NCBI GenBank assembly: GCA_012845835.1
Contig: JABAKD010000026.1
Location: 15,042,533 to 15,106,532, forward strand
Length of the DNA stretch: 64,000 bases
Direction: 5' to 3'
DNA from: Undaria pinnatifida
Taxonomy: Eukaryota; Sar; Phaeophyceae; Laminariales; Alariaceae
Below, in pieces: positions 21,863-31,243 of the stretch. Within the stretch, counting starts at the first letter, position 1. Each line of letters opens with the position of its first letter. Made by a program: the position numbers and the translations under genes. The notes beneath the pieces are model-generated. The model ran no database searches. It was not told the DNA's origin and saw only the letters and a list, made by a program, of their open reading frames with translations.

Positions 21863-22439
21863 TTTCGCTTCCTTTCGCGGGGGGGAAAAGCTGAGGCTGC
21901 GGTGTCGATGGTGACGGTGGCGGCGGTTGCCCCGGCGGCAGACGCTCCTGTTCTACCGCCCCCGCCTTCTCCTTAAGGTCCTTGTTCACGTCATAATCTA
22001 AATAGCCCATACGAAAAGCAACATCTCTCGCCTCCAGTATGTCGCCTTTTATCTCATCAATTATCCCGGCTGTCGAAAACGTCTGTTTTGTGAGCTGCTG
22101 CTCGTGCCATCATGCAGCAAGACCCCAGATCGCCTCCATGCTCTCACGGCGTACCCGTGTCTGGAACGCGCGTGTCCTATGTCTTTCCTGGCCCGGCGCT
22201 GATTTTTGGACATCATGGGAGCTTGCCGTGTTGTGGTTTTCGTCCCTGTGGGCTTTCCAAACACACAAGGCTCTTGCTGCTATTGCGCGGACTTCGGTCA
22301 TTTCGATTTCTGTGGGGGCTTCCACTGTAGCTTCGCTGATGTAGCCCATATGCTGCTCCAGCGTGAGGCTGGAGAATGACGTCTCCATCCTTGCGCTCAC
22401 CCTGTGCACGAGATATCTGGATCGATCCGTGGAGGCCAC
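21863..22439 (-). pseudogene. Possible host-gene or element ORF remnant, unknown function
   Basis: A minus-strand frame is open across 576 bp except for one TGA near 22,110. It reads ARMETSFSSLTLEQHMGYIS, RRESMEAIWGLAA, stop, WHEQQLTKQTFSTAGIIDEI and RDVAFRMGYLDYDVNKDLKE, and ends in a proline-rich tail (PPGQPPPPSPSTPQPQ). The amphipathic, well-mixed composition across the stop looks like real coding sequence, unlike neighbouring low-complexity frames. No ATG is in frame at the 5' side, where a dispersed repeat begins, so the start may be lost or lie in another exon. I do not recognise the family. Confidence 0.45.
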
Positions 22440-22487
22440 TCTTCGTCCGAAGGCACAAGTTGTGTTGTCGTACGATCATGCTTGCGT

Positions 22488-22838
22488 ATTCGACAGTCTG
22501 TACGCCCGGCGTAGGGTGGCCCACGGGGAGATTGCTCTCGGTACCCGACGAGGGACTATCACGCGAAGGAGAAGATAACATAATGGAAGAATATAGTTTA
22601 AAGTACCGTAGTCCCGGAGGCCCCTCTGAACATGCACACCCGATGAAAACAAAATAGTCGACGGAGTAGCAACAGTAGCACCGGTACATTGCGCCAAAGG
22701 GGGCTCAACTCGAAGATATCAAAGATTGGGACCGCCAGTAATATCAAAAGTTCTACTCTACCGTCTCCGTAGATTTTATGCAGTTATACACATCATGCAT
22801 CAGACTTGCGCGCAAGTATAAACCAACACAAAAACCAA
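22488..22838 (+). repeat. Dispersed ~340-bp repeat, copy 2
   Basis: Partner of 8,829-9,170: GTATTCGACAGTCTGTACGC, CGCCAAAGGGGGCTCAACTC and GACTTGCGCGCAAGTATAAA occur in the same order with substitutions and small indels. Confidence 0.8.
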
Positions 22839-23231
22839 CAGGGGGATGAGGGGGCGGGGGATGAAACCCCTATAGGTCGCATGAATGTATACCTGGGCAG
22901 AACCCGTTGGCTATACGTGCTTGGTCTAGGCGATGGTGCGGGTGATGGGCCAGATGGCGGCGCGCGCGCGCGGGGGGGTAAGGGATGGGGGCGTTGGGAA
23001 TTTATGGAATGGAGCTACGACATTGCTGGTTGGATAAATAATGAGGTGATACCACCTCCCTGGTTGTGTTTTTTTTTTTAGCAGAGTTGATTTGAGATGG
23101 GGCGGCGGGGGAGAGGGGGAGAGGGGAGAGGATTTTTTTTTCGTTGTGTAAGTACATGTTTTTTCGTTGTAACGTATCACACTGCTATATGACAGGCAAT
23201 ACCAACCTTCTAGAGGTGATATGTCCAAATT
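22839..23231 (+). repeat. G-rich dispersed repeat, copy C
   Basis: CTTGGTCTAGGCGATGGTGC, a GGGCGTTGGG stretch, TGGATAAATAATGAGGTGAT and a GGGGCGGCGGGGGAGAG block parallel 12,240-12,420 and 8,618-8,790. A CG-repeat and G run (about 22,960-22,978) is included. No coding domain. Confidence 0.55.
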
Positions 23232-23620
23232 GTTGTTGTAGTCACATTAACTCGCAAAATCAAGTCCGTGGTCACAAGACAAGCTCCAGTCACTCTGCAG
23301 TGAAGAAATATCCCAGGGAAAAAACACAAACAAAAACAAACGTGGTACACGCATATATCATAGCTGGTGCAACTAATGCTTCCACCAGAATAATTTTTAA
23401 AAATTGTAGCGGGAATCAGCCTACCACGTGATAGTTTTGTCTTACAAGTGCATACCCTTGTACATACCCTTGTACGTCTCAGTACTCGGGCATGGAAAGC
23501 CAAACCTCCCAGAAAAGATTACGAATACGTGTGTGTATATTTTGAAAAAAAAAAATTACACGTCGTTCTATAACTACGCATACATATGCACGTCAGACAC
23601 AAGTAAATTGGAAATAATCA
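23232..23620 (+). repeat. Dispersed ~390-bp repeat, copy 1 of 3
   Basis: Begins at a TTGTTGTTG tract. Landmarks are TCCGTGGTCACAAGACAAGC, TGGTACACGCATATATCATA and TGCTTCCACCAGAATAA. The same series occurs at 26,590-26,940 and 53,078-53,440. Confidence 0.75.
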
Positions 23621-23759
23621 AAACAAAAGGAAATATTGAAAATCAAAGATAGGACAAGGCCATTGTTTATTGTACCCCGATCCAGATCACATATTTTCCT
23701 GGCATTCGTTGCGCCTGAGATAAGATCAAGATGCCGACTTAAACATGTCCTAACTGTAT

Positions 23760-25110
23760 GTATTGTACAAACGAGTCTAGATTCGGGAGCAAACAGAAAT
23801 GTAAAATATTTTGTGCGTCATCTCGCAAAAAGATCGCCCCTAAAGCGGTGGTTTCGAAGACCGAACCTGCTGCACCCGAAGCGTCTACGCAGAATGACGA
23901 CGACTACGTGTACATTCGCGTGCCGATAGACAAAATGGCGCCAGTAGATAACGGGTTCACCGAAACGGTGCACCATCAGATTTCACAAATTGCTATGCCA
24001 CGGAATTGAGCACCAGTTCTTCACTCGCTTCCGGCGCCGCCGGCAACCGTGTCCCAGAAATGGCGTGGAGACTCCAGCAACCTTCATTCCGCGCGTGTGA
24101 CGGTCGTGCAAACTGGCAGATGTTGTGACACGATCGGGAACTTTATGTAAAGAAACGAGCAGCATGTGGAAGGCCTGACGCAGCATCTCCCCGGGTCTCT
24201 TATGGTTCACGGTGCTTTCGCGGCTGCTGATATCAAGGTAATCATCGATTCTGGCTTAAGCATCATAGCTATGTCGAAGGAGCTGGTACAAGCCGTAGGG
24301 GAAGGCTGGGGATGACGCCAACCGCGTTAACGCAGGCGTTCGATTGGTCTGTGTGTGGTGGCGTTGTTTGGCCAGGAGTGTGATAGTGAGCCCCACTTAG
24401 CGATCGATTAACACCATGGAGAGCAGTACGATTTACCATGCCATTTATCTCCCTTCCTGGGGGGGGCGATGTGGTTATCATCGGGCCGAAGACGCTCAGA
24501 GATAAACTCGACATCGACGTCGTGGCACGAGGTCACCAAGATGGCGCTGCGATAAAGCTTACAGCTCGTTCCGTGGGCGAGACCAACGATGGTGCTGTGC
24601 TGTGAGCGGCGATGGCTGTCGAAGCGCTCGTGCCGGAGAGGTACGCGGCAAGCGACGTGGACGGTGAGGTCGCACTGACGCTGCCGCCTCAACGACTCAT
24701 GATATTCCAGGATTGTGAAGTAGAAATGCTAGATCGTGTGGGCGTGTTGGTGACGGCTGTCGATACACCGCTGTTGACCATGCCTCCCCGCCGAAAGGTG
24801 CTAAGATGCTGCGTGATAACGCTTTTCGCACGCACCTTGACGTGTTATGTCGGTCGCTGTCGGGTGACTCACCTGCACGCAAGAAGCTTGTGGTGTTCTG
24901 GTTTCGTTTAGGGGCAAGGGTGGTGCGGGCAAAGCCCCCACCTGAACGCAATCGCACGTTTTGGAGCGCGTCAAAGTTTTTACCCGACTGCCGCCTGGGA
25001 GCGACAACGGCTTTGTCGTCGAGGTGGCCGTTCAAGCGGGAAGCACATGGGAGCCGATGTCGCCCGTGTTTGATGGCGCGACGGCCGTGCTGAAAGAGGT
25101 CAAGCGCTGA
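23760..25110 (+). pseudogene. Ty3/gypsy protease and pol-linker remnant with central deletion
   Basis: Plus-strand pieces in several frames: IKVIIDSGLSIIAMSKELVQ near 24,235 (the D-S-G of a retropepsin, Asp codon at 24,247), PFISLPGGGDVVIIGPKTLR near 24,440, RTHLDVLCRSLSGDSPAR near 24,830, GARVVRAKP near 24,915, and a C-terminal piece EVAVQAGSTWEPMSPVFD near 25,020 ending at a stop near 25,110. RT, RNase H and integrase are missing between the linker and the C-terminal piece, so an internal deletion is inferred. The retropepsin Asp remains but several stops precede and follow it. No flanking LTRs were found. Confidence 0.6.
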
Positions 25111-25628
25111 GGCAGGAGATGGATCAGAAGCGGGAACTCGTACCGCGGTATTGGCTTGTGTTTTGATCACACTGTGGTTTGGGGGGGATTCCGAACTCTG
25201 AATTGCTGGTTTTCGTTTTTATCGATGTTTTGAATTTCGACATATTTGTTTTTACATGGAATTTTTGCACCCGTTTCCGATAGTAAATGACGCGGCCACA
25301 GCTGGCGGTACATAGTCGAAGCTGTGTGTCGACAGAGCATGTCATGTCCACGGTTGATTCTTCCGTTTTACTGGTGACTGTTGTTCTGAGTTAAACAATA
25401 CAACATGTGTGGTCTGAGTTTCTGCAAGTTAAATGCGCAATTGGACGTGTGACGCGTGGTGCGTGGTTTGCTTGAACATTATTTGGTGATAACGCGGCTG
25501 CTGAACAATCCTTGTTCAAGGCCAGTATACGTGGTAGATTTTTGGTCGTGGTGAAACTGACGACGATTTTACGGATTTGACCATTGTTCACGTACGGACA
25601 GCTAATAGGTTAATCAATCACAGGGTGG
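25111..25628. other. No gene recognised
   Basis: Moderately AT-rich sequence between the pol remnant and the next TIR element. No LTR, RNA-like structure or conserved frame was noticed. Confidence 0.5.
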
Positions 25629-26019
25629 TGGTGTTCGGTAACGATATTTTAGGCGGTCTCAGACGAGGCGGTACTGCCACTTGCCGGTAGTTTCGCTGAC
25701 GGTTATCGTTATTTTTTTTTGACGGTAACTACCTCGACGGAAACGGTAAAACCAAAATGTGCCGGTACGTATGTCGGTGGTAATAGGACTCGACGGTAAT
25801 TTTTCGACGGTAGACGGTATTTCGATATCTGACGGTAACTGTCTTGACGGAAACGTTAAAACAAAAATATGCCGGTAATATTTCTGTTGTAATGCAACAC
25901 GACGGTAATTTCTTGACGGTAGCTGGTATTACGTTTTTCGGTGGTAACGTCCTTGTTGGTAAACGGTAACACGAGAAATGCCGGCATGTGGCAATTGTTC
26001 TCGGATATGTGTGTGCCTC

Positions 26020-26440
26020 ACAGGCGGGTAAGCTACTTCTCTTTTCATCACATCGAGATTGAGCAGTCTCATGAAAACAACAACAACTGGAAAAACAAAA
26101 GAAAAAGTCCTTACACCAGCGGGCGATAAGCTACTTCTCTTCTTTTCATCGTATTGGGATTGATTTGAGCAGTCTCATGCAAACAACACAACCCCGTAAA
26201 AAACAAATCAAAAGGCTTTAAACGACAAGCAGGCGAGCTACTGATTCTCTTTTCATCACATCAGGATTGAGCAGTATCATGCAAACAACAACCACCGGAG
26301 AAAAGAAAAACGTCGCCAACACAAGCGGGCGAGATACTTCTCTTTTAATCACATCGGGGTTGAGCAGTCTCATGCAAAAAACAACCATCGGAAAAAAACC
26401 AAAAAAAAAGTCGCGTCGTCTAACTTCTCGGCATCTGCCA
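26020..26440 (+). repeat. Four-unit imperfect tandem array, ~95-110-bp units
   Basis: Each unit has GCGGGCGA-like, then CTACTTCTCTTTTCATCACA, ATTGAGCAGTCTCATGCAAA and an A-rich tail. Units start near 26,024, 26,119, 26,229 and 26,325. Confidence 0.85.
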
Positions 26441-26589
26441 CTTTTTCAAGTGAACCAGGTGGAAACCTTCTGGCGAGAATACGAATAATATGAAAAAACG
26501 TCCGCCAGATGTCGCACGGCATCCAGTACAACAAAATACTGACCGTGCGTTTTGGGCGGTTTCCAGTGTTGGCGGTGCCCTTCAGGTGG

Positions 26590-26940
26590 ATGTTGTTGTT
26601 GTTCTCACAGTTACTCTCATAATCATGTCCGTGGTCACAGGACAGGTTCCCGTCACTCGGGAGCTGAGGAATACCCCAGGGAAAACACACGCAACCCAAG
26701 GTGGTACACGCATACATCACAGCTGACTTAATTCATGCCTCAACCAGAAACATTTAAAAGTGAAATCGGGAACCAGTCTACGATGTGCCAGGTCAATGCT
26801 CTGGTGCACACGTCTCATTACTCACGCCTGGAAAAACAAACTATTCTGATTGCCACCAAATAAAGATTACCACGTATATACTACACGAAGTATCTATTTC
26901 TAGGCATACGCACGACAGGCGTAAGTCAATTGGAGAAAAT
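26590..26940 (+). repeat. Dispersed ~390-bp repeat, copy 2 of 3
   Basis: GTCCGTGGTCACAGGACAGG, TGGTACACGCATACATCACA and GTCTACGATGTGCCAGGTC match the copies at 23,232 and 53,078. This copy is nested in the GACGGTA element. Confidence 0.8.
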
Positions 26941-27540
26941 GAACAAAGAAAAGAAAAGAAGATGAAGGAAAGGAAAGAAAAGAAGAGAAGAAAACGAAAC
27001 AAAACGAAAAAGGCAAGAAAAGAGAAGAAAAGACAAGAAAAGCAAGAAAAGACAAGGCATGAATAGGAAGCAAGGCGAGGAAAAAAAGAGAAAAAAATGA
27101 AGAAAGAAAAATATGGTATCCAGTGTTGACGGTACTCTTATGGCGGTATCCAGTGGTTGCGGTACTACCTTGGCGGTATTTAACGTTGCCGATATTTATT
27201 TGCCGGTAAACGGTTGAACACAAATCTAACGGTAATTCCGTCTGACGGTATTAAATGTGACGGTAGTTTGTAGACGGTAGACGGTCTTTCATTTTTCGGC
27301 GTTAACGCCGTTGGTGGTAGACGATAACACGAGAATATGCCGGTACACTGCGGAATATATCGGGAATACCGGGACTGTCAAACGGGGCGGTAAAAACAAC
27401 GACGGTTAGATTACCGAACACCAACCTAGTTATCAAAGTTTCTCGGTCTGATCCTACTCGTGGTTGTTAGCCCGACATGGACTCTAGAGGGGTGCTCTAT
27501 GGCTGTGGTCGTATCATTAGGAAATTTATTGTTCATAAAA

Positions 27541-27683
27541 GGGTTGGATACATTTTCTAAAGGAGTTTCGCTATTATTGGCGTTTCTTGAGAGCTTTCAG
27601 ATTTCTTGAGAGCTCACAAGAGACGCTAATAGTGACAATGTTGCTTCCTGATGAAATGTATCTAACCATTCTGTCACGACGAA
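27541..27683. repeat. Foldback (long inverted repeat) element
   Basis: The left arm GGTTGGATACATTTTCTAAA ... GCGTTTCTTGAGAGCT is mirrored by the right arm AGCTCACAAGAGACGC ... GAAATGTATCTAACC with a short loop, so the whole ~140 bp can fold on itself. A related single arm is at about 5,742. Confidence 0.8.
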
Positions 27684-28220
27684 ATGCCCAATGATTCGAC
27701 CACATCGGTACAGTTAATTTATATATATTATTTATATATATATGGCTACGTCTTGAATCCTTGTGTGTTGCTCTTTTTTGCTACGTATTATTATTTGGAC
27801 TTTGCGTTGGATGTCGAAACCGGATGTACGTATTATATGTATCTGGCCCGAGTTACGAACACCGAGCATTTGTCCGACGCAATTCCAATCACCAATCACC
27901 GAACATCTTCTTTGCCAGGCACGCGTCACCGCACCACCAGCTGCTTGCTGGTCGCTCAGTGCAGTTGCATAGCGACACGGCACAACAACCGCTAAGAGCA
28001 CGAACTCGAGATAGCCGAGAGGTGTACCTATAGAGTATAACGCGGCTGTGCGATGTTGGGGTGTGCGAGCGGGCCGCTACTACAATGGTGCTCTCTCGCC
28101 CGCTTGCAGTCGTGGAGAATACGTTGGCTACTCGTCCTCGCGCTCGTGAGCTAAGCCGGTATCATAGACCCTGAAAATAGGACAACTCGTATATTATTTA
28201 TTTTTTCAGCAAACCGTGAT

Positions 28221-28251
<31 letters not shown>

Positions 28252-28884
28252 GAGAAGCACACGACGAGGAGAATTTACTTCAAAGCTGGTCCGGAAATTG
28301 AACAGCAAAAGCATAGTACTACGAGTCGTAGTAAGGTTTTTTTTTTTTCGGGTCGGTGCTGGTGCTGGTGCTGATTTTTGTTGTTGCTGAAGCGGATGCC
28401 GCAGTTGGCTGACGCTGGCTGCCGCCAGCGTTGCCGCTGAATGCTATGGTGGGATAGCTGCGACCTCATTGCGGTGAACTCTGTCACCGCCACCGTTGGC
28501 TGGCTGCCGTTGAAGCTCGTAACTGGTAGGCGCGGGTTAGAAAAACCCGCCAGAACCCGTACGAAACCACGGTCTGGTACGGTTTGATCACACGGTGCAC
28601 CGTCGAGAAACAGCAGTTTCGATAATGCACCGAAATTAGCTCGAGAACCGTCCGAAACCGCGGCTTCGTATGGTTTATTCATTCGGTACACCATATATAA
28701 AATACGCGGTTATATATGGTTTTCCCTCCACCAGGATTGGCCCTACACCGTCGCATAAACAGTTTAACGGGGAACCGCACAGAACCGCACCGAAAAGTTT
28801 ATTACTGCTTCAAACCGCACCGTAAGATTTGCTATATATCGTGTCGACCAAATTTTTGATCTCATAGCTGGAGTGTATTTTAAT
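27684..28884. other. No gene recognised; CAG tract and GAACCGCACCG-like motifs
   Basis: A CAG repeat lies at about 28,217-28,250. From 28,530 to 28,830 short variants of GAACCGCACCG / GAACCCGTACG recur. Frames at 27,684-28,033 and 28,275-28,694 show no domain. Confidence 0.5.
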
Positions 28885-29770
28885 ATTATTCGAGCGAAGC
28901 GAGTTTCTAATCTACACCTGGGCCTCGCAATACAGGCTCCCATGAGAAAAAAAAAGTTTGCGTGCGTGTCTTCGACTAAACTTTTTTTTAGTGTGGGATA
29001 ATTTGATATTAGACTGCAAGTGTCGGCAGACCACCACGGAGCAACAAAACACATTCGAGCAGACTACTGCGAAGCGACAAAAAACACACACAGAAGACCA
29101 CACGGGCAAGAACAGTAGCACACACCGCTCACACAGCCGGCACACAGCGCTCACACAGCGGGCAGCACACAGACAACAGGCGCAGCGGCCGACAATAGTG
29201 GCCAGCGGAGAGCGGGCACGGAGAGTGTGTGCCCGCTAGGGGTGTGTCCGCTGAGTGTATATACTGCTATCTCGTGGTGAGAGAGTAGGTCATCATGGAT
29301 GGGAAGACTTCCGTTGGAAGCGATTGACCCAAACTCTGTCCGTGCGCCAACGCCAAGAGGGCGACAGCAGACACGGCGGAGGGGCTTGAGAGGGACCTCT
29401 ACCTATCTAAGGGAGCCAAGGTCATGCTCACGAAGAACCAGTACCAACAAGTTGGACTCCTGAACGGCATTCGAGGCCAAGTGGTCGAGTTGGTGTTAGC
29501 AGACGACGCGCCCCGGCCGAACCTCCCCCTTTACGTTGTCGTCAAGATCAAAGGGGGATGGTCGTCTCAGGAGAGATAAAGAGGGTGTGTGCCGATTTCT
29601 CCCGTAGACACTACTTGGCAGGACGAGAGAGCGCAGGTCAGGATGCAACTGGCGTTGAGACTCTGCTGGGCCAAACGTCACATCACCTGTGGTGCCCCTC
29701 GCAATCACACGAACTAATGGCCCGTGGACGCACACGTCTGACGACAGTTACATCTATAAGCTGTCGCTCG
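28885..29770 (+). repeat. Dispersed repeat carrying a PIF1-helicase fragment, copy 1
   Basis: TTCGAGCGAAGCGAGTTTCT near 28,889 and the 29,060-29,770 block recur in inverted orientation at 46,095-46,030 and 45,240-44,570. In this copy the CA tract between the parts is only a few units long (near 29,085); in the other it has expanded to hundreds of bases. Confidence 0.85.
29345..29760 (+). pseudogene. PIF1-like helicase C-terminal fragment
   Basis: An open stretch from 29,345 to a TAA at 29,577 reads LYLSKGAKVMLTKNQYQQVG, then LLNGIRGQVVELVLADD and LPLYVVVKIKGGW. In other frames the following bases give GCVPISPV and RMQLALRLCWA. The series KGAKVMLTKN, GL.NG.RG.VV, VVVKF and L.LCWA is the usual order in the C-terminal RecA domain of PIF1-family helicases. 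The nucleotide-binding half and the last helicase motifs are absent. A more damaged inverted copy lies at 44,570-45,020. It may derive from a host gene or a mobile element; I cannot tell which. Confidence 0.65.
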
Positions 29771-29837
29771 TTTTCGCGACAGCTATTATTGCATCATATT
29801 TGACCTAAACCTCTTGCCCTCCCCCCCCCGCCATATA

Positions 29838-30065
29838 TGTAACATATATATATATATATATATTTTATCTCGCTTCCTCTCGCTTTAACGCCCCACCTAT
29901 TATCGAAATCCGTCAGAGTAATAAATACTTGCCACGCCCTGGATGTCGTTTTGTTATCTTTGTAGAGCCGTCCATGCCGCTGCTGCAAATCCCACTCACC
30001 CCCGCCCCCAACGCCCTTTCTTCCCCACCACCCGCACGAACGCCTAGACCTAGAACCAACATTGA
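29838..30065 (-). repeat. G-rich dispersed repeat, copy D (inverted)
   Basis: The reverse complement reads GTTCTAGGTCTAGGCGTTCG, AAGAAAGGGCGTTGGGGG, GGCATGGACGGCTC and GTGGGGCGTTAAAG, parallel to 12,240-12,420. A TA dinucleotide run lies at 29,848-29,863. Confidence 0.6.
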
Positions 30066-30081
30066 GCAAAAACCCCGTAGG

Positions 30082-30350
30082 GACCCAGGCTACGGTAGGG
30101 GGGTCCCCATTTGTGTCTTTTATTTCAGTGGCTAGGGGTCACTCGCGCGAGTAACCCCTTTGTTCCTATGCAATCATACGTTTTCTTTATGTTTTACATT
30201 GACGAAATCAATCCGCAATGCAAAGGTGATCTAAGCTGCGCCAAACCAAGTGCCTAAAACATCTTCATCCGTACGGTACAGAGCTACTCGTGCGAGTGGC
30301 TCAAACACACCAGTGAAAATGGGGGTACCCCCCCTACCGTAGCCTTGGTC
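30082..30350 (-). mobile_element. GACC-family short TIR element, copy 3 (inverted)
   Basis: 269 bp, reverse orientation relative to copies 1 and 2, with a perfect TAGG duplication (30,078-30,081 and 30,351-30,354). Both ends retain the CTACGGTAGGGG core. Confidence 0.9.
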
Positions 30351-30953
30351 TAGGGTACATATATGCGACCCAAAGCCCTCCCCCTACGCCCCCCGCTTCC
30401 GCCGTCACATCCCCCCCCCCCTCCCCCTCAAGAAGGATTCATCGTTTCTAAGAACAAATTGAACTGCCCCACCCATCCCCTCCCCCCCCCCTCCCCCCCT
30501 CCCGCCCCCTTTTTGATCAAAATGCTGTAAGTCGAATATCCGGTGAGGAGAGGACGGAGTTATTGGGGACGTAACGGCCATGCTGTCGCTGATATTTTTA
30601 GGAAGGATAGCCGATTTCGAGTGACTTTTCTTCATTCCTTCGAAAACGATCTAAAAAGTTTTTTTTTTGTTTTTTTTTATTTTATTTTTTAAGCAAACGA
30701 CTTGTTTCTAGAATTTATATTGCTTGGATTCATGCTTGGAATTTACCGGAGAAGGGTCGGGATGCGCCGGCTCGTCGGCTGTTATAACCTGCGTAGCTGC
30801 GCCCAGGTTGACTGGTCATCTGGATTAATTTGCGTATTGGGGCCAAATTCATCACCGCCGTCGTGGGGGCAAGTATGTCTTGTAAAGGGAATTCCAACTT
30901 TACAACCACAACGATCACCTCTTACACATCATGGACGTAATAATGCAGCTTGG
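30351..30953. other. C-rich and T-rich low-complexity DNA, no gene
   Basis: C-rich tracts near 30,410-30,510 resemble the complement of the G-rich repeat family (ATGCTGTAAGTCGAATATCC at 30,521). A T-rich stretch at 30,658-30,690 follows. The TTGG target site of the LTR element ends the stretch. Confidence 0.5.
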
Positions 30954-31223
30954 TGTTAAGATACGGCCTCGAAAGGCCTGTAGGTATCCGAATTTGAGAT
31001 CATTTGGATGGGTTTCGTATGATAAGGTTGGCGGTTTATATTCGGGGAAGTTAGGAATTAGATCGGAGGCACGCGCCTCCGATCTCAGAAGCTATCCCGG
31101 GCTCTGGTGGAAACGAATAAAGCTACATCTCTACGAAGGAACGAAAGTGAGTACTCTCCGAAGACCTGCTCAATTGGCAGACCTGCAGGGGGCACTCTGT
31201 GTCCCCCACCTATTAATTTCACA
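30954..31223 (+). repeat. 5' LTR
   Basis: 270 bp, TG...CA ends. It contains a perfect 10-bp inverted repeat with a 4-base loop (GATCGGAGGC / GCCTCCGATC, 31,061-31,084), a TATA-like TTTATATT near 31,036, an AATAAA at 31,116-31,121, and a GGGGGCAC / GTGTCCCCC hairpin near 31,190. Promoter and polyadenylation roles are inferred from position in an LTR. Confidence 0.97.
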
Positions 31224-31225
31224 TG

Positions 31226-31243
31226 TGGCGTCGTCGAGCTTGA
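31226..31243 (+). promoter_or_regulatory. Candidate primer-binding site
   Basis: TGGCGTCGTCGAGCTTGA begins two bases after the LTR end and starts with TGG, as expected for pairing with a tRNA 3' CCA end. The matching tRNA is not identified. Confidence 0.45.

Larger units (their letters stand above)
25629..27423. mobile_element. 1.8-kb TIR element filled with GACGGTA motifs
   Basis: The left end TGGTGTTCGGTAA (25,629) and right end TTACCGAACACCA (27,411-27,423) are inverted. Inside both ends many copies of GACGGTA / CGGTAAC motifs occur at irregular spacing (about 25,640-25,980 and 27,115-27,400), so the two subterminal blocks are related. The core holds a four-unit tandem array (26,020-26,440), a dispersed repeat copy and an A/G-rich tract (26,935-27,100). 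No transposase and no clear target duplication were seen. Dense subterminal motifs are common in transposase-binding regions; that role is inferred. Confidence 0.6.

Noticed and set aside
26785-27066. Lysine-rich basic protein
   Set aside because: The C-terminal half is an AAAGA-type simple repeat inside a TIR element, and the other half is a dispersed repeat.
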